Below the pieces are notes generated by a model. The model was given only the letters and a program-made list of their open reading frames with translations. It was not told the DNA's origin and searched no databases. DNA of 45,736 nucleotides from Proteromonas lacertae (taxonomy: Eukaryota; Sar; Bigyra; Opalinata; Proteromonadidae), in contig NGBS01000048.1 of NCBI GenBank assembly GCA_002245135.1, positions 1 to 45,736 on the forward strand. Reading direction: 5' to 3'. Below are positions 25,039-36,812 of the stretch, in pieces; position 1 is the stretch's first letter; the number at the start of each line of letters is the position of its first letter. The translations under genes and the position numbers were made by a program.

Positions 25039-25595
25039 TACTACAGCAGCAGCAGCAACAACAACAACAATATCAACAACAATATCAACAACAATCATCT
25101 CAAAATGAAAGTAATAACAACAACAGTAGTGATTCATCAATTCGTGAGAATTACCAACCAAAACCAAAGGCAGTTCAAATGTCCACCACTTCCTTATACG
25201 ATCCAGTCACTAAGCGATATGTTCCAATCGAACAAAGTCAACAACACGCCAGATACAGTACAATAGATCCACGATATGAAGGACAACATCGTAAATATAT
25301 GGATAGATTTGAAACATCCAATCTAGCACAAGATTCAGAAATATCTCGTAATTTATCTGAAATGAGTAGTAAAAGACCTGATATTTTCCACGCTGATAAT
25401 GAAAATAATGATGTTGGTCATGATGTAAAGAGAGTTAGAACAAGTCAATATAATGGATCAGAATTTACTGAAGAACAAAAAGCACAAATGTTTAGACAGA
25501 CGTTGGTGGAGAAGCAGAAAGCTGGCTTATTCCCACAAAGAGGTGTTTCTACACAACCTTCTATTGGTCCACAACAACCACCTCCTTCACAATAA
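23924..25595 (+). CDS. SF3A1: Splicing factor 3A subunit 1 (SF3A1/PRP21), two SURP domains, Q-rich insert
   Basis: U2 snRNP component needed for branch-site recognition; about 504 residues in five exons. SURP1 is clear (NKTALFISKRGKAFESKI ... FLNPDNPYHAFYEHQLEK), as is SURP2 (LIKLTAQYTALNGKK|FLAGITEREAKNPQFDFVKP ... FKYFTSLVELYTKLI). The central part keeps the SF3A1 signature YNAIDWYDFEIVETIDI. The tail retains SKRPDIF (as in animal RRTDIF) and a helix EEQKAQMFRQTLVEKQKAGLF. Introns: 34 nt (23942-23975), about 44 nt (near 24201-24244), 35 nt (24499-24533) and 45 nt (24903-24947). Polyglutamine from CAA/CAG repeats lies at about 25008-25098. The C-terminal ubiquitin-like domain of the human protein is absent. 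Confidence 0.93.
25008..25098 (+). repeat. CAA/CAG trinucleotide tract (polyglutamine in SF3A1)
   Basis: Imperfect CAA/CAG run encoding glutamines with a few Leu and Tyr. Similar tracts lie at 26289-26314 and 27270-27306 in the neighbouring minus-strand gene. Confidence 0.85.
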
Positions 25596-25739
25596 TAATA
25601 AATTCACAATATTTCTATTTATCAATATTCTTATATATTTTTAACTATTAAAACTACACACAAAAATAATTTCATAATGAAAAAACAATCAATAATAAAA
25701 TACGTTATATTTTATAGAAAAACCTAGTAAAATACTTAT

Positions 25740-28573
25740 TCACCATTGACTATAATTCTTTGGACTAGGTTTTACATCTTCAAATCCTTCAGGAGGTAAA
25801 TCATTACTAAATATTAATGATTGCTGTTGAAGTTGTTGTTGTATATCACCTTGTGATTGAGATCTTTGCATTGAAGATGAAATTACATTATTCATTCCTT
25901 GAGGTTGAATGTATGAATTACCTATAATACCTTCAGAAGAAAGAAGTGGAGGGTTAAAATCAGAATGAATGGTATCAGATAATGTAACAGATGAAAACTA
26001 TTAGAAATAATATTTATATTATACATTTGGTATTATATAATGTCTTGGTTCTCTATCTTCCCATCTAAATACATTCAATGTATCTTTAATTACATACAAA
26101 TAATTCATTGATTTGACATACTGTGGAACAATCATAATAATTGTATAATAATTTACTGATTGTCTCCCCATCACCATTAAATATTCATTTTCATTATCAG
26201 AATATGATAAATAAATTTCTTGAACATATGGAATGAGAGGAGAAGGAATATATAATGTTATTGACAATTCTATTTCACCAACATGTAATTGTTGTTGTTG
26301 TTGTTGTTGTTGCATCATTTGTTGTTGTGTTTGTGTTGATATTGATGGTAATCGTGATTCTTTTCTATCACTGATAGTTGAAGATGAAGGAGTGGTAGAA
26401 TGTGTTGAAGATGATGATGATGATGGAGGAGGATGTAATGGAGGAAGACTCTTTGATTGTGATGGAGTTGATGAATAGGAAAAAGCAGAAACAAATTTTC
26501 CTTTATTATTATCATTAGATGATTCTTCTAATATTGATTTTGCTGTATGCAATTGTGGAGGAGTTGGAGATAACTCTAAACGATCTAATGATGGAGATTG
26601 TGATGATTGACTATTATTCATAGATTCTGAGACTGTTTCTAAATGAAATGATTTACTTTCTGAATATAGCTGACTCCAACTTGGACTTTTCTATTATAAA
26701 TTATAAAAACAAATAATAAAAATACATCAATTATTGGAGATTCTAACGAAAATGATTTTCTTTGCTATAACATAATAATAAATAAATAGAAATAGAATAC
26801 TGCAATTTTTATTACATCACCTGCATTTTGAGATGGTGATAATATATATTCTCTTGATAATGATCTATTCAATTCAGGTCTTTCTGTTGGCTGAATTGTT
26901 TCTAAGTTATTCAACTCATTTATTTGTTTTATCACATGATCACTCGAAAATGAACCAAGCAGTGGAGTGGATGATGATCTTGTCCTAGTCAACTTCATAT
27001 CGGTATTATCCTCATGATTCTAACATTTTATTATATATATATATATATTTAATTATACGTTTAAATTTTGATCTGACTGTAATGTAACAGTTGATAATGT
27101 ATTGGGAATATCTTCCAATTCTTTTATTTTTCTATCAATCACTTTAATTTCATTTGTTTTAAATCCTTCATTAGTAATAATCCTTGTTATTTGCTTTCTT
27201 TTCTTTTTATTCTTCATTTTCTTTCTAGAAGGTGATGATGTATCTTGATGGTTATTAATGCAATTATTCTGTTGTTGTTGCTGTTGTTGTTGCTGTTGTT
27301 GTTGTTTTACATCATTCTGTGAAGATGATAATTGTTTCTGCTTTGGTTGAGTATTGATTGATGTAACTGTTGATTTTATATTAATACTAATCGTATAATT
27401 CTGATTCTTGTACATTATATATATAAAGTAAGTAATTACTCCTAAAATCAATGTAATAACACTATAAAACACTCTTTTCATATTTCTACTTCTATTTTCA
27501 ATATTCCTATAATCAGCAATAAAGAAATAATTCTTTGTCTCTCTATAAAACCGTTGATTTTCTGAATATAATACTTTCAAATATCTCATTATCGTTGTAT
27601 ACATATCCTCTTCCTCTTTTGACATTGTTCTATCAACATACATCTTACCAAAACCAATACCTTTACGATCTTCTATTACATACTTATAAATGTTCATGAA
27701 AAATTTCATTTTTGGTTTTTTCTTCGCTATTTTATTGGCTGATAAAATAAACTCTTTATGTAGTTTATTACTATCCCATGTGATGTGCTTACCTACTAAA
27801 AGTAATACAGCTGTTGAATCTAGATGATTTAAGTCCTCTGTATAGTCATCACCCATATAATCAACAAATCCATTAAATCTTCTGAAATAATGACCGTATA
27901 CATCCATATATAAGTGTGGATCATTCATTTGTCTATTTTAGCATATATTTATTATGATAATAAATCATACAATAAACAACTGAATATAGTATCATAACAA
28001 TTTGAAGCAACATTAGAATCTGAACCATAAATCAATTCTGTTAATGGACAGGCTCTTCTTAAATAATAGTAAGAACTCTCATGACTTCCATAATACACTA
28101 ATATCAACCTATTAATCATTACACCATTGCATATACCTTGCCAAATATTCCAAAGATATTTCATAATACTTAATTTCAGGAATTTCATTTGACATGAATC
28201 CCTACTTGTAGTCGGAATTGTATAATTGAAGCCTAGGTAGGTGTCCTTCAACAAAATTCCATACTTTTAAATTATCTAAGAGATAATCTTGAGCTAGAGT
28301 TGTGTTCAACTATAGAAGAATAACAATTGTTCATACAACCTCCAGTGCATCCAATGCAACTAAGTAATTTATAGACGATTTTAAAACTAATTCATCTAAT
28401 TTTTCGTATGATAATTGAAGGGGTTCAAGATTATATCTCACATATGAAAAGTAATTGAAATCTGTATTTTGGATTTCAGCACTTTTGGCGCTATTGGTAA
28501 ATAATATAGATAAAGCAATTAGTAGTTGAATGAAATTCATATTCATTTTCATAACCCAAAAAAGTCGCTTCAT
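25740..28573 (-). CDS. Signal-anchored protein with one mid-protein membrane helix, polyQ linker and CBM20-like C-terminal domain
   Basis: About 880 residues, no known overall family. Start at 28573 (MKRLFWVMKMNMNFIQLL...) gives a signal peptide. A luminal/extracellular domain of about 360 residues has Cys pairs (DSCQMKF, ICNGV, RACPL, NCYDTIFSC). A single helix follows at about 27400-27480 (RVFYSVITLILGVITYFIYI), then a basic cytoplasmic region (KKMKNKKKRKQ), polyQ, Ser/Thr-rich stretches and SPSW. Near the C-terminus, IELSITLYIP...VQEIYLSYSD, YLYVIKDTLNVFRWEDREPR and YIIPN resemble a starch-binding CBM20 module. Exons are joined by introns of 27-60 nt, e.g. at 27019-27054 and 26014-26040; one frame change lies near 28240. 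Glycan sensing or tethering is a guess. Confidence 0.6.
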
Positions 28574-28604
28574 TTTTTTCGTAGAACAAGTTTTCAATTT
28601 TAAA

Positions 28605-29186
28605 ATGCAAAATTACAGTTTGAAGGTATACAAAAGCATTTTGAATGTTAATTTTATCAATAGGATAATTTAATCAATATTTATAACTGTTATAATGAAG
28701 TAAATATACAAGATTTATATTCTGGAATCTTTCAATTCTATGTAAATTTAAACCCTTCAATTCCATTAGTAGGTTGTGTATTATTTTATCATTTCTTGAT
28801 TTTAACATCATTACTATATAATGGGTATTTTTTTATAGATTATTATTTATTTGTTAATAGAAACTATCCAAATTGGAAAGCTTGGGCAATTATATCACCA
28901 GTGTTGCTCTATGGTCATTTTAAAGTAATTCAGCATTATGGTCTAGTGTATTATCCTGATTTATTCGATGTTAATGGAATTTTTCAATTATTGCTTTTTG
29001 ATGTTCCAGAACTGTTCAATCAAGGAGTTGGCTTATACTTTGTATTGACTAATATCAAACAAACATATAAGAGGTTTAAAGAGGAAGATTTAAAAGAGAA
29101 AGAAGGAAGAAAGAATCAAAAGACAGGATGAGAGAAATAATCGTAGATTAGGTTTGAGTGATCCACTTCCTAGTGGTATAAGATAA
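28605..29186 (+). CDS. Small multi-pass membrane protein of unknown family
   Basis: Start at 28605 (MQNYSLK) followed by a 38-nt intron and DNLINIYNCYNEVNIQDLY. Hydrophobic segments: IPLVGCVLFYHFLILTSLLY, GYFFIDYYLFV, WAIISPVLLYGH and VGLYFVLTNI; then a highly charged tail (KRFKEEDLKEKEGRK). About 180 residues. The main frame stops at 29131, but shifting one base there continues ERNNRRLGLSDPLPSG to 29186, which looks like the real end. I do not recognise the family. Its ATG is only 31 bp from the divergent ATG of the CBM20-like gene. Confidence 0.55.
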
Positions 29187-29311
29187 ATTAAATAATTATT
29201 TATTGTATATAGTGTGTATATGTTGATAAATAATAAATACACTCTAATACAATTTCAAAAAATATACTCGTTTCTATTTTAGATTTTTTTTATTGAAATT
29301 CAGCCAATTGA

Positions 29312-32300
29312 ATGTTTGGGGTTGATATCGGTGGATTTTGTTACAATATAGCAAAAGCTTCTATTAAAGGAAGTGGTGCTAAAAACGAAAACATAACTGA
29401 TGGAGTTAGTAATAGAAACCCAAGGTATTATAGTGTCGCATATGATCTATCAATTATAGAACTTGCTGTCTCTTTTTTTCACCACAAAAGAATACCATAT
29501 GTTTTCGAACTAGTATATTTTTTGTTAAATTTATGTATTGTATAGAATAGAACAGAATTAAAGAACACTGCCATAAATGGAAAAGATATGTTAGGTTTAA
29601 AATATTCAAATTGTAATAAAATACTTGATTTATACAATCCATATCATGTAAAAAGAACTGTAAATGATGACCCTTATTTCTTAGTCAATTATCGTGAAGA
29701 TGAAATGAAAATGGGAATGAAAGACTTGTACGAGTTATACATTTATACAATTTACACCACTTTAAAAGGTCATTATAAAAAGATGCCAGATCAAGAATGG
29801 ACATTATCTATACCAGGTTATTACAATGATAATCAAAAGGCAATATTGAGAAGTTTATGTAATGTGAATAATGATTTAATGAGTATATATATATATTATC
29901 TTTTATTTTTAATAATTTTAAAATAGAATTGAAATGTAGAGATATTATTAGTGAAAGTGTTGCATTTGCATTAGGATTTTACCATGAAAGTTTGAAGTTA
30001 AAAAAAGATGAAATGCATGTGATGATATTAGCTGATATTGGTTATATAGGAATGACTGTAAGTATAGTAAGATATGAAAGAGACAAAATCGAAATATTAT
30101 GTGAAGAAAATGACTATAGCCATTTAGGTGGAAGAAATATTGATATATTATTATGTGAATATTTAAAAAAGAAAATATTGAAAGAACATAAAGAGTTAAA
30201 AGACTAAAATCGATTCTAGTGATAGTTATTCAAAGATATTGAACGTAGTTATTGATTGTAAAGAAAAACTAAGTACTTATGAAAAAATAGAGTTTAAAAT
30301 ATTGAAATTAGGTGGAGAAGTGGATTATGAGGGATGTTTAACAAATGATGAAATAATAAAAGTATTAAAAGATAGTGATATTGAAAAAAGGATGAAAAAA
30401 CTATTAGATCAATGTTTGAAAAAAGCTGAATTAAATGAATGTTATGTTCAACCAGATGAAATGATTTTAAGAGGAGGAACAAGTAAAATTCCATATATTC
30501 AAAACATATTAAATGACTATCTCTCTAAGAAACTGAATAATGAAAAGAAAGCAATAGTTTTAGAAACTGGAGATGGATTATTAAGTAGAGGTTGCATTTA
30601 TTATACTTATATACAAAATCATAAATTAAGATATATGATAATTGTTGATAAAATAAACGATGGTCCAAAGAAAGATCCAATTGTTGAAGAAGCAAATGCA
30701 CCACCACCAGTTCCAGGTAATAAAGACAGTAATAATGCTGCTGCAGTGAATAAAGGTAAAGATGCTTTAGCAATAACAAAATTAAGAGAAAGATTAAACT
30801 TATTATTAAATGAAACTAGGAGTATTACAGCATTTCTAGTTGGACATTGTGATGAAAGGACTACTTATCCATTGATTAGTGATTTATATGAAGAAATAAG
30901 TAACTTATACTATTTCACTCAAAATGCTGATAATATTGACACTTTGAAAGATAATATTCGATATGAAAGAGAGATTGATGATACTGAGAAATATCGGAAT
31001 GAAATTGATGTTCAATTAACTGGAATGAATAATGAAATTAATAAAATTAATCGATAAGACATTGATTAAACCATTAACTGGAATATGTGGAGAATTCAAA
31101 GAAGTATTTGTTTAGTGATAAAGATGAAGTGAGAAGTATACCAAAATTGAAGATATTTTATGATGTATTTATTGTTAATTATTATATTTTTAATTTAAAT
31201 AGAAAGTGTTGAATGATTATAATACTTTTAAAGAAATAGCAAAAGAAAGAATTGTTGTTGTATGTGATGATATTTCAAACATCAAAAGAAAATGAAAGGA
31301 AAATGTAATTTACAGGAAATTGAAAAAATAAGAAAGACTGTTTTAGGTTCAAAGGTTGATAAAACAACATTAGATGAATATTATAACGACTATAGTGTAT
31401 TTATTTATACAGATTATTATTATTATCATTATATTGACATAGAATGTATTATTCAAAAGACAAACTATTACTAGTAATGAATGGAATAGTTTAATCACAA
31501 TTTTAAACGAATGGATTAATTTCCTTCAAAATGTGGAAAAAGAAGATATCTATAAGCCAATATTAAACGAATTTGATGTTGGTAAATATCTGAAAATATT
31601 AAATAAGTTTGATAATGAAATGAAATCAATGACAATACAGGATATTACAATTCCATATGTTATTGATGTTTCAACTAAAATTGGTCAATTGGTAATAGAA
31701 ATATTTGACAGTTGTGTTGCTGCTATTTTATCATATTTGTATATTTATGTATATAATATTATTAGAGTCATAATAAATAATGATTATATGGCTTATCAAG
31801 ATATAGATAATGAAAATATCAAAACAATTGTTGTTATAAAACCAGAACTAGAAGAAATCACTAAAAAGAAGAATGGCGAATTGATCAATATTGAAACAAT
31901 GAATGAGATTAATGATCTTTATTTGGAATTATCAAATTCTTATAACAGTAATCTTCAAAGTATAATAAAAGAAGGTAATAAGATGATGTATATATATTTA
32001 TATATATTTATTGTTGTAATAGAAATGAAATATTAGGTGATTTGGATGAAATGCAAAACAAACCTGATGATATAAACAAACTAAATGACTATGTTATAAA
32101 GAAATTCCCTCAAAAAGAAATTGTCTACAATTCACCAACACCAGTTACTGAATGTACAAATTATTACATTGTATTACATTGTATTGTTTTTCTATTGTTA
32201 TTAGGATTTGAAATATCAATATGACTTATCTCTCAATTCTGCCAATATTCAATTTAGTGATAATTACAACACTATTCATGGATTGATTGATGGATATAAA

Positions 32301-32862
32301 ATACCAATCAAAAAACCATTCTTACTACAAATTGAACAAAAGAAAAAGACATACAAAAAGATTAGTGATGCTTATAAAATGATTGAAGAGATAAAAACAA
32401 TAGAAAAAGAGTTCTATGTAAAAATGCAAGAACAATTAGTTAAGAACTTGAAATTAGTCATTGAAATTGGTTCAACAGCAGTGTACAAGTGTCAAATGTT
32501 TGATATTTCATTCTTTGAAAAACATTTACTCACTTTAGAAGATATTGAACATTATAAAAGTGAAAATATAAACAAAATATTTGAAGATATTTGTGATAAA
32601 GCGTTGGAAATTAAACCAATCATCAGAAGAAATATGGAAAATTTGTCGAAAGCTTTGGATGTGAATAACACTGAAATTAGAAATACTATTAATGAATATT
32701 CAAAATTAACTGCTTTACCAGATAAACAACAATTGTTAAGTAGTTTGAAATCTTTTTATGATGTATGATAATATTTTCATTATTAATAATTCATAATAGA
32801 AATTCTTGGAGTATAAAGAGAAAGGATTATTACAACCAGGATTTGTTGAAAGTCCACATTAA
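29312..32862 (+). CDS. Divergent HSP70/HSP110-superfamily protein with helical C-terminal half
   Basis: Begins MFGVDIGGFCYNIAKASIKG, the HSP70/110 actin-like ATPase start. Other landmarks: RIPYVFELNRTELKNTAIN (30s loop), WTLSIPGYYND, CRDIISESVAFALGFY (human NETTAVALAYG), VMILADIGYIGMTVSI (canonical DLGGGT..VSI), YSHLGGRNIDILLCEYL, and ILRGGTSKIPYIQNIL (VGGSTRIP). After GLLSRGCIYYTYIQN a short, Pro/Asn/Ala-rich linker leads into a long helical region to 32862. Phosphate-loop residues are not canonical, so ATPase activity is doubtful. Introns include 29513-29545 (33 nt), about 29882-29925, 31170-31200, 31401-31442, and one of 27 nt near 31739. Several single-base frame changes (about 30205, 31055, 31110, 32150) are likely assembly errors. 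About 1,090 residues; cytosolic, HSP110-like role inferred. Confidence 0.72.
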
Positions 32863-33058
32863 TCATATTATATATATATATATATACATTGTAGTCAGTG
32901 TATTATTGGTAAAATTATCCTTAAAATCTTAAAATCAGATAATTTTCTATATTATTATTTTGTATTAATATATTTCACATTTATAATTATCTATTCATTA
33001 AAGAGTTTTAACACACATACCACCTGATTTTGAAATTTGATTTTCTTTTTAATGTTCT

Positions 33059-34643
33059 TTATATCCTCTTTAATAATCTATCTTGTCTATTCTTATATTC
33101 TTCAGTTATTTTCTTTGGATAAACTCTCGCTAAGTCTTTATATTCAGTCACTCTCCATATTAATCCTTGATTATTACATAACAAGCCAAACCTTTCTAAT
33201 TTTGATTTTTCATATAATACTGTATTTTCACCTGGTTTATCATTCCCTGCAAATTGTTTTTCATAATCATCTCTATCGATAACAAATGCTTCAACCCATG
33301 ATTTTGGTACATCTAAATATTCAGGTTTTTTAGCTTCACTTAAATCAGTATCTTTTGCATTACTTAAATTAATTGTTCCAGTACCACTTGCTGATGTTGT
33401 TCCTCCAGCACTACTACCACCACTTCCAGCTGCATTACTATTTTCACCATTTCCACCACTTGCTGATGCTGTAGTTGTTGCTGTTGCTCCAAGATTTAGT
33501 TCATCTTCTTCATCTTCTTCATCTTTGGTTTTAATTGCATCTTTTAATTCACTTATATCTGGTTCATAAAATACATTTCTATAATAATAAATAAATAAAT
33601 ATATATATATACTCCCAAATATCACGATTTCTTAAATTAATACCAGTACTATTTAATGGAATCTCATCTTGCATCACCTTCACCCACACATTCTCATTAT
33701 TCCAACAAAATAACATCTTTTCATACGGACTTTTATCTATATCATATATAAATCCAGTGGAAGGTTCAATAAAGATATGTTTTTCCACACTTCGTTTACC
33801 TGCTTGTACCATTACCCAACAGTGTATTCGTTTACCTGCTAATAAATCTTCTTCTTCTTCAGGATATTCTTCATCACTCTCATTTTCATCATATATTTTC
33901 TTTCTTCTTTCTTCTTCCTCTTGTTCTTTTTGTTTTTCCAATTGGAATAAACTATTTTCATATCTCTTCTTTGGTACTTGATAAGGACGATCTGGATCTT
34001 CATCTTCTTTCTTTTCTTCTTTTAATACTTCTTCAGTTTGTAATAATGGACATGTTTGTTTTAATAAGTTCTTTTCAGTAATGTACTTGGGAGCTATTCC
34101 ACATACACAATATGCATCTACACCACTGCCTAATAGTAATGAACATAATAAAACACTCATATCAAATGAATCACCTCTTCGCCATTTTAACACAATTTCT
34201 GGACTTGGTAAGTATTCAAGGTATCTAACTGGATTTTCTAATGGTTCATAGGCTAAGAAATCTGCTAGAAATACTGCAGTCTCTCTTATATCATACAAAC
34301 CACGATATGGCATTTGAGTTGGTCTAATTGTGGTACATATTTATTTTTGAACATCATATTCATTTAGTGGGAATAGCAATACTGGAGGTTTGTCAGGGTA
34401 TAATCTTTTGTATTTTGTATCGAAGTTTTGAACATATCTATGCAACAAATGATTAATATAATTTTTAAATACTCTAAAGCAAGTTCTTCTTTGAGATTAT
34501 TGGATATGTATCTTGGAGGTAAGTCATCTGTCTTTTTTAAAGCTGCAATACGAAGAGTCTTTTGAAAAGGTAGCTCTACAGAAAATATCAAATAATATAC
34601 GTCTAATTTTATAATCTTGCTGCTCTTGTTTCCCCTTTTTCAT
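33059..34643 (-). CDS. DRC7: DRC7 (CCDC135/CFAP50), dynein regulatory complex subunit 7, short C-terminus
   Basis: Nexin-dynein regulatory complex subunit of motile axonemes. About 497 residues in four exons, start at 34643 (MKKGKQEQQD). Matches to DRC7: LPPRYISNNLKEELALEY, FDTKYKRLYPDKPPVLLFPL, CTTIRPTQMPYRGLYD, FLADFLAYEPLENP, WRRGDSFDMSVLLCSLLLG, DAYCVCGIAPKYIT, HCWVMVQAGKRSVEKHIFIE and RDIWENVFYEPD. This covers the papain-like fold and flanks; the animal protein is about 870 residues, and its C-terminal part is missing. Introns are 25, 35 and 31 nt. An acidic insert and a Gly/Ala/Ser-rich insert (33360-33490) are lineage-specific. One TAA (34341-34343) lies in frame inside a conserved stretch. 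It shares a 102-bp spacer with APC4. Confidence 0.9.
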
Positions 34644-34705
34644 TTCAAAAATAGCAAAACTTGAAAAAAAAAACGATTTTGAAACGAATATTATTTTACA
34701 AATTT

Positions 34706-34727
34706 AAAGCTTGACAGACATCAAGCC
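34706..34727. promoter_or_regulatory. AAAGCTTGACA...ATCAAGCC motif in the DRC7/APC4 divergent spacer
   Basis: Two inverted copies of the recurring CTTGA/TCAAG core, 19-40 bp before the APC4 ATG and 63-84 bp before the DRC7 ATG. Related copies: 1245-1263, 6421-6438, 7254-7282, 16094-16102 and 23801-23808. Confidence 0.45.
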
Positions 34728-34745
34728 TAGTTCAAAAATTTAAAA

Positions 34746-36780
34746 ATGAATCAGGATAGAACACTTTATTGTGAAAATCAAATCAAGCAGGAAATAAAAT
34801 TCTTGGTGTTAAATCCTAAAATGGATATAGTTTGCGTTGTGACTGTTTCTAATCAAATTTCTTTGTTTGTATGTTTTTAACAGTTATATGTTTTAGAGAT
34901 TCCCATCATTTGAACAAATTAGTATAATTAAAAGAAGTGAATTAGGAGGGGGAGAGTGTAGTTGCTGTATTTGGTCTTTTGATGGTATTAGATTATGTAT
35001 AGGAAATGATAAAGGTAGAATATCCATGTACAATATTGAAACATGTAAATTTGAATCAATATTATTCAATAATAATCACACTTCGAAAATCACTTCAATG
35101 TTATGGATAGAATCAGATATAAAGGTTCAAAATATAGATTACCTAATACTAAGCACTAATATTCCAGAATTAAACATTAATAATCATCAGAATACAGCAA
35201 AATCACTCTCATATTTAATAATTGGAGATGAAGTAGGAAATATTTCATTTATTCTTAATGGAGTTTATTTATTGATAAATTTACAACTAAATTCTCAAAT
35301 AAACAATATCATATTATCTCCTAATAAGTTATATATAAATACAGAAAAGAATCTATATGGTTATAATTTGGAATTTCTACAGAATAATAATTATATTTTA
35401 CATATTGTATATTCTAATAATTATTTAATATTTTTTCTAATTTTTATTAATAGATGTCTAGTAGACTTCCTTCCATTACAAAGATAATTAATCATATGAA
35501 AGATACAATTAATTCAATGAAAAGTCAATGGGAAATAGGAATTAATTCATTAAATGAAAAAATGAATGATTTTCAAACAATTATTACTAATTTTATATCA
35601 TTCTTTTTATTCTTATTTATTTTTTATTAATTTCTTTAATTTTTACAAGGTTCTGATTATTCTGTGAAAGAATATTTATGGAAATTATATTGTACAGGAA
35701 TTATTGATGATTCTATCTCTCAATTCTTCAATACAAAACTCTCAGCAATTGAAGCAAAGAATCTATACATTGATATTAATAGTTTAATAGATAAAATAAT
35801 AAAATCATTTCAATATGATATATATAAGAATTTAGAGAATATTTTATTAATCATTTCATCAATAAAGTCTTACACTGAATCTACCAATAATAATAATAAT
35901 AATAATAATGGTTTATACAATAACAATACAATAACTCAATTCATTCAATTAATAAATGATTTTGGTAAGACAATATATGATTCAATTGATTATATATTCA
36001 AATGTAAAGAATATTTTAAGATATTATTTGGATGGATTATAAAACAGGCAAAACAAGTATATTTATATATATTGTTATCTCTATATCTATATATAGATAA
36101 GTAATGACAAAACATCAGATGATATAGCAATTCCACAAATAGATTCCTCACTAGTGGAAATTGTTTTATATTCAAATTCAGAAATAGAAAGTGAGAAATT
36201 AATGAGTTATAAATCATTCTTTTATTGTAGTATTGATGATTATTTTATAACATTCAATGAAATGATTAAACAGCTTGAGAATCAAATAGAATTAATCAAT
36301 TCTGAACCACTAAATAAATGCAATTCAATGATGATAGAATCATTGAATATTAATCCGTTATGCAGTAATCTATGTAGTGTAAATGATAGGGATAATGATT
36401 ATTTATATTTATTATGTGATAATGATGAAAATTGCTTGTTGCTATTATGTATAGATTATCATACAAATCATGTAATAAAATACACTTCAATTCAGTTAAA
36501 AGAATACTCTATTATTGTTGATTATACAGTTAGTATGAAAAGAAGAGAAGTGTATATAACATATGCTCAGTCAAATGGAAATAATCTTGCAGTTAATAAT
36601 ATAGAGAATATGAAATGGGTTGAAATTAACAACAAATTAAATGATTTGGATTTTTCATCACTGAATTGGGAGTTGAATGAAGTTCATATGAATTATGAGA
36701 TAGGTGAATATGAACATATTGCCGGAAAAAGAGATTATTTAGCAGTATCATCATCAAACAACATTCAAATATATAAATAA
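34746..36780 (+). CDS. APC4: APC4, anaphase-promoting complex subunit 4
   Basis: WD40/helical subunit linking the APC/C catalytic and TPR arms; it acts in mitosis. Start at 34746. N-terminal WD40: EIKFLVLNPKMDIVCVV (APC4: EIIFLVWSPKRDLIA), a 28-nt intron, CSCCIWSFDGIRLCIGNDKG, then a WIES motif as in APC4's SCMHWME. The helical domain after a 47-nt intron (35407-35453) reads MSSRLPSITKIINHMKDTIN, KEYLWKLYCTGIIDDS, QFFNTKLSAIEAKNLYIDI. A poly-Asn run lies at about 35885-35910; a 42-nt intron precedes ISNDKTSDD. About 620 residues, near yeast Apc4 length. The junction at about 35590-35650 lacks a clean GT donor. An AAGCTTGACA...ATCAAGCC motif lies 19-40 bp upstream. Confidence 0.85.
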
Positions 36781-36812
36781 TTATTCTTTTTATTGTATTT
36801 ATATTCTAACTA

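Noticed and set aside
26233-26478. Cys-rich plus-strand frame (CNCCCCCCCC)
   Set aside because: Antisense of the polyQ tract of the CBM20-like gene.
35595-35646. Possible AT-AC (minor spliceosome) intron in APC4
   Set aside because: ATATCATTC...TTTTTAC looks suggestive, but removing it does not give the right frame; a missing base at an ordinary donor is as likely.
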